Below are positions 45,171 through 55,794 of a stretch of DNA of 64,000 nucleotides, piece after piece (positions within the stretch are counted from its first letter, which is position 1; each line of letters starts with the position of its first letter). The notes under the pieces were generated by a model. It did no database searches. It had not been told where the DNA came from and saw only the letters and a list, made by a program, of their open reading frames with translations. The translations under genes were made by a program, and so were the position numbers. The DNA is taken from assembly GCA_024196135.1 (NCBI GenBank), contig JAMQCK010000034.1, positions 1-64,000 of the forward strand. The letters are read 5' to 3'. This stretch comes from Pleurotus ostreatus/Saccharomyces cerevisiae fusant (Eukaryota; Opisthokonta).

Positions 45171-45187
45171 GGTAGGTAGGTAGGTAG
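45171..45187. repeat. (GGTA)n microsatellite
   Basis: About four tandem GGTA units (GGTAGGTAGGTAGGTAG). Simple repeat, intergenic. Confidence 0.85.
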
Positions 45188-45620
45188 CAAACAGTGAGAT
45201 AGGCGCCGACCAACCAGCGAGCGATAATGAAGCGGTAGAGATCGTCGACCAATAAAAATGCCTACTAGTAATATATACAGCGAATCCAATAACATCGTCA
45301 TCGTTCATAGATAGTACACAGCAAAGGTGCGCCCCAACCAAGGAGACTACAAAGCAGTAAGGATCCCCGAGCCGGAAGAAAAGAATTACACAGCGGCGAC
45401 CAGGCGAAGAAGGATGGCAGGTGACCGCGAACCGCGACTAGTGGCAGCCTCATTGCGAGACGCGCCACATAGGGCCCATACAGACGTCCGCTCATAGGTG
45501 GACGGACAGGCGGCCGTGGTCACAGGGCGCCAGTCCGCTGGCAAAGGGTCGTCCCCCAGAAACGTGGCTTCATCGACAGGCGTATCCCGCCCCGCCATCA
45601 ACCCAAAGAATGTCCGTACT

Positions 45621-47910
45621 TCAGGCGCTCAGCAAACCGGGGTTGATCTCACGCTTGTCCTCGACCTGGACTTCGTGCGCCTCAATCCACGAGTAGCCAC
45701 GCGGGCGACACAGCACGGTCGCAATATTCCGCCGCCAGTTGCTCCCGAAGGGGTTCGGAGGCAAAGGTGCTTGGGGGTCGACGGATTTGTGGGCTTTGTT
45801 CCGTATCTGCTCGATGGTTGTCTGATTGAGGAAGACCAACTGCAGAGGTATGATCCATTAGATGTTGCGAAGGCAGAGTTTCGTCATCAGCTTACCCGAA
45901 CATGGTAGCTGAACAGCGCCACTACCGGCATGAACACGCCCAGACCCAGACAGAAGACGACGGCGCTGCCCCACCCTTCTGAGACGGCGTGACGGAAGTT
46001 CGTCTCCTCATCCCGTACTAAGTAGTACAGATGCAATGCCGCCGTGATGATCACGAAGATGAGGGTGAGGACCTATATAGGGAAGCGTGTCAGTACGCAG
46101 TGGAAGAGCGTCTATTCGGAGCGTATACGCGCCGATCAGCGCCAGAAAGCGCGGAGTCGGTGCGAAGGCGAAGACTCACAGCGCTGGTTAGCATGACGAA
46201 GAAAGATGTGTAGTTCCTTCGCCCCACGCAATTGTTCACCCATTGGCAGTGATGATCACATCCATCTACACAGTTGTCGCACTGCATAGGGAAGCCAATG
46301 TTAGTTCGAGGAAGGCGAGCGCTAGAAGAAAGCAGCGAACCATCTTGCAGTGACTCGAGCGAGGTGGCCGGTACGTCTTGCAAGTAGGGCAGTACTTGAC
46401 GCGGACGCTGGCAATGTATGAATCTACCGGAGCAACAGGCTGCAGAGCTCGCTTACATATCATTCCGAACCTTCAAGTCTCGAGGCATGGGTGCCCTTAC
46501 GCCACCGTCGGACGGACTGGTGGCAGGATATGGAGGGTCAAGGTCTAAATTACGCGGGAGTATCCCAGGATCGGTGAAAGCCTGCGAGTCAATCTCATCA
46601 ATACGAAGTTGGATAGATGAGTTCAAAGAACGCACCGTGACCATCATACTAGATATTACTATAGCGGTCATGTATCCACCAATTATAGGAACCGCGGGGC
46701 TCATATTGTGCCACCACCAAGGACAAGTCGCGCCAAACCAGAAGCCCGCGATGAGCCCCAGAAGCGTTAGGCAGCACAAAAACGCCCATGGAGAATCGCC
46801 GCCTGTGAGCACCCGCCCATTGAAGAAGAAACGATTACGCGAAGGATGCGCGCGCCAGTTGCGCACCGGCTTCCCCGTCTTCTCGTCGATCACCGGGACG
46901 GCCATAAGCGGCGGCTCGTCCCCGCGCGGAGGTGGATGAGGGTTGAAAAGGCTGGGCGGAGGGGAGGGCGATTGCGAGGGCGTCGGCTGCCGTGAGTTGT
47001 TCGTGATGCTGAGGCTGGGCGCGAAGCCCGGAGTAGGGGAGGAGGTCAGGGAGTCGCGCTTGCGCCTGCTGATGGAGATGGGACTGTGCTGCTCGGGCGG
47101 CGCGACGCCTTGCTCCTCGTCGATGATCTTGCGCTCGTCGAATGGGTGCTCGACCGTTGGCGTACGCGGCGATCGGCGCGCGGAGTCGAAGCTCAGCCGG
47201 TGACTCATGCTGAGGACGCGGTCGAGGCTGTTGCGCACAAACTTGTTGGGCGAGAGGACGCTGCCAAACCCGCCCTGGGAGTTCGTCGCGCCGCCACTGC
47301 GCTCGCGGTTGACGGAAGGACGACGAGGAAGGTTGGAAGCCTGGGGTGAAGCACTCCGCATGGGAAGAAGTGGATCGCGGCTTGTCTTGATGCTTCTGAG
47401 CGTCTCGTCCCCGGGATGCTGGGCTGTCGACATGGAGCCTTCGCCGCCATCTTCTTCACTCTCCTGACTCAACCTTTGCAGCTGGAAGGAGTCATGCTGG
47501 GGAGTGCCCATGGGTATGCTTGCGTCGGACGCCACCGAGGATCGGCGGGTCGAGTACCGTGTATACTGGTTGGGCTGGATCTGCGACGGACGGGTGGGGC
47601 GAAAGAACGACGCCGAGGGCTGGATACCGCCAGCATGTGTAGTGCTGGAGTGCTTGCCGGTGGGCGAAGGGGAAAACATCATGGGCGACGTCGGACGCGA
47701 ACGCGGAGTGGGTGAAGCAGGCGACTTCGGTCTAGCGAGATCGTTGCTCGAGGAAATGCTCCCTTGCGCGCTATGCCTTTTGAAGGTCGCGGATGTGGCG
47801 GAGGGGAGCGGAAGCTGCTGCCCCTGAGCGATGAGCGAATGGCGCTGACCGCTGGCAGAGCCCGAGGAGGCGAATTGTAAGGAGTGTGGTGAGTTCGGTG
47901 CAGCCGCCAT
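45621..47910 (-). CDS. DHHC palmitoyltransferase (Erf2-like)
   Basis: Membrane S-acyltransferase, closest by layout to Erf2, which palmitoylates Ras-type proteins at the ER/Golgi. It begins [17 protein letters not shown] Ser/Pro-rich cytosolic N-terminus of about 350 residues precedes [19 protein letters not shown]1 ([15 protein letters not shown]) and TM2 ([20 protein letters not shown]). DPGILPRN follows, then the Cys-rich domain [40 protein letters not shown] with the catalytic DHHC. TM3 and TM4 ([37 protein letters not shown]) lead to the TTxE motif in [10 protein letters not shown] and [18 protein letters not shown]. End GLLSA, TGA 45621-45623. Start 47910 is the first ATG in frame; the upstream GTG at 47937 is not used. 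The long N-terminus is the unusual part. Confidence 0.92.
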
Positions 47911-48163
47911 GGTGTCACGGGACTGTGTATGGTACAAAGGCCCTGCCCAGAACGTTCAGCTTGCAGAATAGCCAGCGCGCGGAAGATGCTCGGTGACCGG
48001 CCCTTGCGCCTTTGTGAGCGCGAGTTGAATAAATGGAGCTGGGAGAGAGCCGCAGTCTCCGTTGGCCGCGTGGCTGCCATCACCTCGCCTGCATGCATGA
48101 GCTCGGTCTCCGGCACACAGATCCGGAGGCGCGCCTCTTGACCATAACGTCCATCCTCCCGGC

Positions 48164-49634
48164 ATGTGTAGCCCTCAGCCGCCTGCGAACTCGGTGAACA
48201 AGGGTCTCTTCCTCGCTAGTATACGCTCGTTTGAGCCCCCCGACTATCTCTCGGCTGCGATCTCCACTTGCAGTCATGCCACGAAATACCACCTCACGAT
48301 CGTCCTCTACTCTCGTGTCTTCAACGTTGACCCAGACTGCACCGTAAACCATGCTGCACATTGGGACGACGTGCAGAAACTCTTGACGCGTGCATATGTC
48401 TCTGCCACGAAGGCCGCGCAAGACCAGAACAAGGTCCTCATGGACGTGGACGTACTCCTCAGAGGCATCAACGAAGGCTACCCTTCCAACCTTCACGGAT
48501 ACGATGCAGTCTTCCGGGTAGCTGGCGGTACATATGCAACGCTGTCTGCATTGTCCGCTATCTGACACGCGCGCAGATGCCATCCCCGTCCACATTCCCG
48601 CTGCTGTCATGAGACTACCCCACACCTACCTCTCCCCCACCGTCGCCGTTTCCTCCCTTGGCCCCCCCACCCCCCTCTCCACCGACGAAGACCTCACAGA
48701 CTCCCAATTCCACGTTGTCGCTCTCGGTGGCACCTTCGACCACCTACACGCGGGGCACAAGATCCTGCTGAGCATGGCCATCTGGATAACGCGCGAGAAG
48801 CTCATCGTCGGTCTCACCGACGACGCGCTCCTCGTACGCAAGCGGTACGCCGAGGTTCTCGAGAGCCTCTTTGTGCGGGAGACGCGGTTGAGGGCATTCC
48901 TCATGCTCGTCAATCCGGCGCTCACTTACGACATCGTGCCCATCAACGACGTGTATGGGCCAACTGGGTGGGATGAGAACATCCAGGCCCTCGTCGTTAG
49001 CAAGGAGACGGAGTCAGGCGCGCAAGCTAGTACGTTTTTGCTATCTTTCTATAGACATTCGCCATTCCAGCTGTGCATGCACCCATCTCCCTTTCTGTTG
49101 CTTTGTTTTCTTTTATTTTCTTTTCTTCGCTCACTAAACCTGACGCCACCTCCAGTCGCCACCCATCGCGCCGAAAAGGGCCTCCCCGCCCTCCGCACCT
49201 TCGTCATCGACGTCATCTCGCCTACATCCCACAAACTCGACGCGGAGGACGAGCATGCGTTGCGAGAAACAAAGATGGGCAGCACCTTCATCCGGCAGTG
49301 GATCCTTGAGCAGCAGCAGCGCCGAGGGAGGGCTAGGAGTGGAAGTGTGCTGCATATGGGTGGATTCGTAGAGACTGAAGGAAGCAGGAGAAGAGAAGAG
49401 GAGGCGAAGGAGACCAGCGACGAGGTTGGCGCCAGCACCGGGGCTGTGGGTAAGGAGGCAGCCGGGCAGGAGGCAGTTACGGCGGCGGAAGGTCAACAAG
49501 ACGCGCAGAATGAGGATTCGACAGAGACGACGGGCGAACCGAACACACACAACGCCGATCCCTCACCACAGACGGAAGAGCCCCAGAACAAACCTGCAGG
49601 AGACGAGCCACGACCAGAGGAAGCAATCGCATGA
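48164..49634 (+). CDS. CAB4: Phosphopantetheine adenylyltransferase (eukaryotic PPAT)
   Basis: Fourth step of CoA synthesis: 4'-phosphopantetheine plus ATP gives dephospho-CoA. The first part reads MCSPQPPANSVNKGLFLASI, an N-terminal domain typical of the fungal enzyme, then VTNHAAHWDDVQKLLTRAYV. The nucleotidyltransferase core has VVALGGTFDHLHAGHKILLS (the GGTFDHLHxGH signature), EKLIVGLTDDALLVRKRYAE, YDIVPINDVYGPTGWDENIQ, ALVVSKETESGAQA and FVIDVISPTSHKLDAEDE with KMGSTFIRQW. Introns lie around 48525-48575 and 49030-49155. After the core comes an unusual acidic Glu/Ala/Gln/Thr-rich tail of about 110 residues, ending RPEEAIA, TGA 49632-49634. The gene is divergent from the DHHC gene, about 250 bp apart. 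Confidence 0.93.
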
Positions 49635-52230
49635 ACGCACTTGTAGGTATTGCGAACACCAGACGGAACATCTTGTACAACTTGCAACAATGTATTTTTT
49701 GGTGAGGCGGACCAGCAGACGTCCTCGTTGGCCTGGGAGCGCATGCGTGATAATGCACTCTGAAAGGACACGACGAACGCGTTCAGAAATTGCTGAAAGA
49801 ACGACCTCAACAAGTCCTCAGATCTGCAGGCACAGCGGCGAGCTTCCCGACGACCCTTGGCAGGCAACGCCGTCGATCGCGATGAAGGTTCGTTCTGCAG
49901 GTTGTGCCTGCGCCGTCCGTTCGACGGGGTCGAGTCGCCACCACCGATCGCGGCAACGGTCTCAGATTGCCGTCGACGTTGTGCTCAACCGCCAGCTTGA
50001 GTTGCAAGAAAGTCTGTGGCGAAAGGGCAGGGTAAAGAGCCGGTCAGGCAGCGCTTTCTATCTCGAATGGTGACAGTGGTCGACTGCGCTTACACAGCCG
50101 GGATGTTGCTGAACTGTCGTCTAGAACGACTGGCCCTGCCTTCTGACGGAAGGCAAAAGTCACCTAAACCAAATTATGTCGCTTTTTATGTCGGCCACTT
50201 GAGGTAGACAGCGCAGAGGTGAGCTGGCAATATACGCAGACATTCAGATCGACCTAGGATCGGGCTTGCCCGTTAGCCATTCAGATAGTGCTAACGACGT
50301 ACAGCGGCCATAGAGAGATTGCTGATCTCAGTCAGGGTCGCGGGAGATAACTAAGAACAATGCATTCCTAATCAGGAAGGTCATAAAGCCGGGCAGCTGC
50401 TTGTGTTCGGGATTGAAGGAGAAATAGGAGGGCCACAGGAGCTGCGCCATGCGCCCCTCTCCCCAGGAATCCGCGCATAGCGTCCCGGACTGTGCTGTCC
50501 TCGGAGACCGCTGCGGTCGTGGGACGATCGCGGCCACGCAGCCCGATGAGGGCATGGAAATATTTTTTGAAGACATTGCATCGCCTGCGAGGTACCAAAG
50601 AAAGCCGGAGTAGAAGGTTTCGTTGCTGTCCAAGGGTCGTAGGCTGCTTCGGAAATTGATGAGGATTCGTTTGCCAGTTCGTAGCGTACACAAACTCTCC
50701 ATCCTCAAACGTCCGTATCGTAGCGCAGACCTACCACGATGGGTTATGCCGCACTTTCACCACAAGGGCAGCCCATGACGCACCGAAAGAAGTCGTGCGG
50801 TTCGGCGGCCACCTGATATCGAGGACCATGAGCAAGCATAGAGATGACCACGAGTATACAAAGCGACGACCACGAGCATTCAGTAGCATTTCGCACGATT
50901 CCGCAGGGGAAAACGAACGCAATTCGCCCGAATCTACGGGACTACTGATAGCGCTGGCCAAGGAAAATTCGGCGGTATGTAGACGTCGTTGACGTAGTGT
51001 GATAGCGTGGGCGAACTCTAGGAGCGTTGTGGGTAGGGAGTGAGGATAATAGCGTGACGGTGAGAGCATTGCGGGCTGGGTGGGAGGGCTTCAGTGATCG
51101 CAACAACTCCGTCGACGATGGAGAGCAGAAACCAAGTGCATCTTAAACCCCCTCGTGCTTGACGTCGTGGCGTCGAAAAGCTGGTGGGACACGATGCGGC
51201 GAGCGCAGCAGCGGCCGACACAGTTGTCGTTGATCAGGCATTGATTGTCGATGATGCGAGCCACTGGGGGCTGCTCGGTGCTGGCCATGCCAGACAGTTG
51301 GTCTTGCGGTGGCACGTCGGGGCGAGGACCTTCGTCAGAGCATTGAGACCAGCATGTAGAACGCGCGGCGATTTATCCGCCGCGCCAGTTCTTCCCGCGA
51401 AGGTCTTCGAGATAGGCTGTCAATTGGTGGCTTGCGTCAAAGAGCCATTGAATGAGGCGCTCATACATACTTTTGCAGTTGAATGGCCACGTCAGGAGTT
51501 CAAGTTCTAGCAGGAAGTATGGCCTTGGGCTTGGCGTGGTGGGAAGGCGAGCGCTAGTCCAACATGGAGGAGGAATGACAGAGATCATTGTTGTGGCACC
51601 GGCTACTTGGCCCCAATTTCGAAGCTGATGGGGCGCAATCAGATTAGGCCGGACCCGGGGGTGGCTTGGAGGGTGTTGGGCGCGTCTAAAGGCTTGAAAC
51701 GAGGCTAGGACGCGCTTGTTTGTGAGCTGGAGAGGGGGAACGCACATGCGCGTCGTCGCACGGGCGTTGTTCTATGTGGTGGCGTGGAGACGCCGGTGTG
51801 GTTCTGAGGGGGCGGGCGTCGATAGCGAAGCCTGCTGCGGAACATTGCCATCATGCACGCGAGAGAGAAGGCAACTAAAGCATGCCCAAAGGGGGAATCC
51901 GAGGAGCGCGTGACCCTTTTGTGACTGCGATTGGCGAGAGGAGCACGCGGTCGTTTCTGGGTTGCTTCAACTTGAGCGCAGACTGCAAACGGGCGCGGGA
52001 CGGTAACGGCGACGCTTGTCCAAGACGCCCACCATCCCGCAAGGCCAGCGATCAGCTCCTCGCCCTGTTCTCGCCTCCCACAACGACAGCACCGACGACG
52101 ACCACACCCTGCCCGTCCTGCCGCTCCAGCAATTGGTTATACCTCTTAACTTATCATCAAACGCTGCCTACGCTGGTCGTACATATCTACCGCCAGCCCG
52201 CGGCCGTCCACTCCTTACAGACCGCCCACC
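49635..52230. other. Gene-poor stretch of about 2.6 kb
   Basis: No supported gene. Minus-strand frames look partly protein-like: 51373-51747 ends CKSMYERLIQWLFDASHQLT... and 50328-50708 ends QLPGFMTFLIRNALFLVIS... I could not join them into a model or match a family. The last part (52010-52230) is the pyrimidine-rich leader of the LIM-domain gene. A decayed gene or an unknown gene is possible. Confidence 0.4.
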
Positions 52231-55131
52231 ATGGCCTCGTTACTCGCACCAAGAGCCCAGGAGCCCCGGATCTCCCAGCTCCTCCCCACCGTCAAATGCT
52301 CAGACTGCAACCAGCCCGTCCCGCTCACAGAGCTAGGAGAGCACAAATGCGAAGCGCCCCCACCTCTTCCTACTCCGTCCAAGTCGCCCACCGTCGCGTC
52401 ATTCCTACCCCAGCGGCTGCAGAACCTCGTCTCGACTAGTCCCAAGCCCATGTCTCCTCCCCCGCGCCAGCCCCCGCCCAAAGCGTCGCTGCCGGCCACG
52501 CCAAGCAGCCCACCGCAGCAACAACGCCGCGGCACGCTCTTGTCCGGACGACCGCGCCAGTCGTCGATCTCCTCCACCGCGTCGTCTGCGTATTCGCCGC
52601 CAACGAAGTCCATTCCGATCCCCACGCGTCCAGACAACGACCGACGCGACACCGTGTCCTCCATATCCTCGAGATTCACGTCGCGCACGGCGTCGTCCCC
52701 GCGTGGTCCTCAGTCGATCATCAGCGATGCTCGGGCGCGGACGGCCTCGATCACCTCCAGCCGCTCGGGCATGAGCAGTAGCTCTGGGGGGACCGCGCGC
52801 CCATCCTTCCTGTCTGGCAGGGACTCGCGACCAACGCCGCCGCTGGACCTGCGATCAGCGTCCGGGCCGTTGAAGACGCCTCCGGATGAACAGCGGCGCC
52901 CCTCATTTGGGTCGGCAAGGGAGCCGTCGTCACCACTGTCGATACACCCACCCACCAGCCCCTCACGCGCGCCAAATTCGCCACCATTGGACAATGCACG
53001 ACCCGCTCCTTCTGCATATTTCCCAGCTACCGCATCTCCTAATGTTGGTCGAGGTGGCGCGTTGCCGCCCATGGGCACCCCTCCTACACTTGAACATACC
53101 CGCGGCGCTTCATACATGTCCCAGCGACCTTCCATGGAACAGCGACCTTCTGTCGACCGCCGACCATCCGCCGACGAGCCTCGCGACATGCCTCCTCCTG
53201 GCTCGAACATCAGCACTGAAATCGGAGGGGAGGCAGGCATGGCGGGTGTTGGTCGTCGAGGGTTCGCCGCCGCTGCGCGCGTCGCATTGCTTGTTATGCC
53301 ACCAGGCGGGGCACCTCAGCAACCACCAATGGATGGTCGACTCGGTGGGTACCGCGCTAATGCTCCTACATATCTGGACATTGGGTCAAATAACTATTGT
53401 TCGTCCCCGCCATGCAATTTGACCATTGTACTGAAATCCTTCACAGCTAATGGCGGTACGCCTCCTTTGTCGCCTGCATCCGGCTATTCCTCGCCCTCGG
53501 CACTTGCCTCACCCATCTCTCCTATCGCCAAAACACGCTCGCCGTCGCCCATGCAGCCGCCAGCCGCCCTCAACGACCCCGCCATGTCGTCTAATCCCTC
53601 ATCACCATCCTTGTCTTCTATGAAATTGCCCTTCTTCGAGAAGTTCCGCAATAACGCGCCCCCTAATGATATATCCCAACCTAATTCCATTCTCAACCTC
53701 GACAATGATGCACGCGAGCGTCGCATGTCATCCCGGCGGTCGCGGTCGGCCAGCGTCAGCAGCAAGCGCATGACGCGTGCATCTATGTCGGGTTCCGAGG
53801 TCGGCCTTGCCTATGCGGACTCGGATGAAGAGGACGATGCGCCGCCAGTACCTCAGCTGCCGGATTCCGTCAAGCACGAAAGGAGGAGCCGCATACAGAG
53901 GAGAGGCGACGATATCACTCCGCGTGGCAGTCGCCAGCCGGACGCTGAGTCGGACGTATCTGCATACTCCGACGACGAAGGCTTGCTATCGCGGCCGAGA
54001 GGCAACTCCAAGGCTAGCGACGATGCCTTGACGAATCCTTTCGGCGGCCCTTCCGAACCTGGCAGCCCGCCGCAACACACGACTCGCCTAGCAGGGAGGA
54101 CGAGCACTGGCACCCGCAGCACCTACTCGCGCAAGACCAGCATGACCGCGGACTCGCCCCTCATTCGCGCTGGCCTCCTCGAGCGTCTAATGGAGGACGT
54201 TTCGACCGAGGAACCTATGCCGAAGCCCTCGCTGACGAAGAGTAAGTCGGAGCGCGTGTCGAGTACGCACGGTAGTCCCTATGCGCCGACGCGCAGCAAT
54301 ACCGTGCCTTACTCTCCGGAAGCGCGCCCTCCCAAGCTGCCCAGTCGGACGCGGACGAACGGCTCGTCCTCCGAGAAGCGCCCCAAGAAGCCGAAGGTCT
54401 GCATGAAGTGTACGGAGGCGATCAGCAACGGCAGGTATATTCAGGTGGAGGACAACATCCTCTGCGAGCGTTGCTGGAAGCATATGTACCTTCCGAAGGT
54501 CAGTGCCGATCGATGACTTTGATTCGCATTGCTTATGCCTCTTCAGTGTCGACGGTGCAATCTCCCGATCGAGAAGCAGGCGGTCCGGAGCAGAGAAGGC
54601 AAGCTCAAGGGGCTTTACCATCGGGAATGCTTCGGTTGTGCGGTTTGCCATGTACGTGCTACGACTGTCTCGAGTGGCGCGTCTGACATTCGTCCAGAAA
54701 CCCTTCACTGATAAAGAGTTCTATGTGTATGACGAGAAACCTCTATGCGGCTACCACTATCATGAAGCCAACGGATCGCTCTGTCGAGCTTGTGGCGAAG
54801 GAATCGAAGGGCCTTGCGGTAAGCGGAACTACGTTCGATCAAGAGCGTCCCTGACTAGGCTTCAGCTGTGCCATTCCCCGGAGCCAAGTACCACAAGGAC
54901 TGCTTCACTTGCGGCCATCCCGGCTGCAATACTATTCTGGTCGAGTTCTGGGAGGTCAACTCGAAGTTCATGTGCGAAAGGCATGTGCCAGCACAGCGCC
55001 TGTCCGGCGGCTACGACGACGACTGGGAAGCGCCGCCCATGTCGACGAAGCGTGTGACGAGGTTTATCGACCTAGGCGGGATACCCGGCCTCCCCGGGAC
55101 GGACGATGGCGCGGACTCTGGATTACGCTAG
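52231..55131 (+). CDS. LIM-domain protein (paxillin/Pxl1-like)
   Basis: Presumed cytoskeletal or polarity scaffold. It begins MASLLAPRAQEPRISQLL with a small Cys/His motif VKCSDCNQPVPLTELGEHKC. About 650 Ser/Pro/Arg-rich disordered residues follow. At the C-terminus are zinc-binding LIM modules: a half-LIM (VCMKCTEAISNGRYIQ... LCERCW), a full LIM (CRRCNLPIEKQAV... YHRECFGCAVCHKPF... LCGYHYHE) and a second full LIM (CRACGEGIEGPCA... YHKDCFTCGHPGC... MCERH). The end is GIPGLPGTDDGADSGLR, TAG/TGA region at 55129-55131. Introns: about 53344-53447 (its in-frame read-through YRANAPTYLDIG... is intronic), after YLPK, after AVCH, and in GPC|AVPF. Similarity to Pxl1 is by architecture only. Confidence 0.85.
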
Positions 55132-55794
55132 CCACAAAACGGGACTTTTGACTCACGGACCGTGGAAACATACATACCTATGCGCGCGCTCGTTGCGGAA
55201 CCACTCGTCGCCACACTTGCATCTACCTCCCCTTTGTGCGGCCTACCTACGCCGCCGCAACTTGGCTACTTTGCATGCTTTCCTATAACTTTATCGCGCT
55301 CCCTATACCACGGCGGATGTACTGTATCCAATACCTTCTTCGTTTTCCTTTTCTATCTCTTCATTTGGCTTGTACACTCGGGGATTCGTGGTGGTGGCAG
55401 GGCTGTTGCTTTTGGAGTTGTTCATCTTAGCTGACTAGTAGGAACACTCTGACTATTGAGCTTGCAGTCGAACTTGCTTGAGTGGTGTGAAGAGTGAGTC
55501 TCCGGATCTGAAGTCCCCGGCGCCGTCGACGTCGGCACGGCGCGCAGAGGACGGGCGCTTGACCGGCAAACACCGATATCCATTGACTGTACGTACAAAG
55601 TTGCCGCGATGTTCACGGCGTCCACTGTTCGCTCCAGTGCCTCAAATGCTCGCGTCAAGCCGTACTTTGCCCATCGGGCGAATCAGTGCAGCGTGCCACG
55701 CCAGCGGCCATCCGCTTCACCACATGAGGTCCAGAGGAGCTGATCCGGCACAGTGCGTTTTTCACGCGCGTTCCTTGGCTGTCACCGCGACAAG
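55132..55794. other. Intergenic between LIM and permease genes
   Basis: 663 bp, same-strand neighbours. It holds the LIM gene 3' UTR and the permease leader. The plus frame from 55478 runs into the permease frame region but has no family features. Confidence 0.45.

Larger units (their letters stand above)
44074..45620. other. Intergenic about 1.5 kb between TF 2 and DHHC genes
   Basis: No supported gene. It includes the TF 2 promoter side, a 16-bp perfect palindrome (45127-45142) and a GGTA tetranucleotide repeat (45171-45187). Frames such as 44681-45088 (+) have no natural protein signature. Confidence 0.5.

Noticed and set aside
53344..53447. In-frame coding segment YRANAPTYLDIGSNN in the LIM protein
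   Set aside because: It is bounded by GTGGGT and TTCACAG with intron-like composition and is not Ser/Pro-rich like its surroundings; more likely an intron that happens to stay open.
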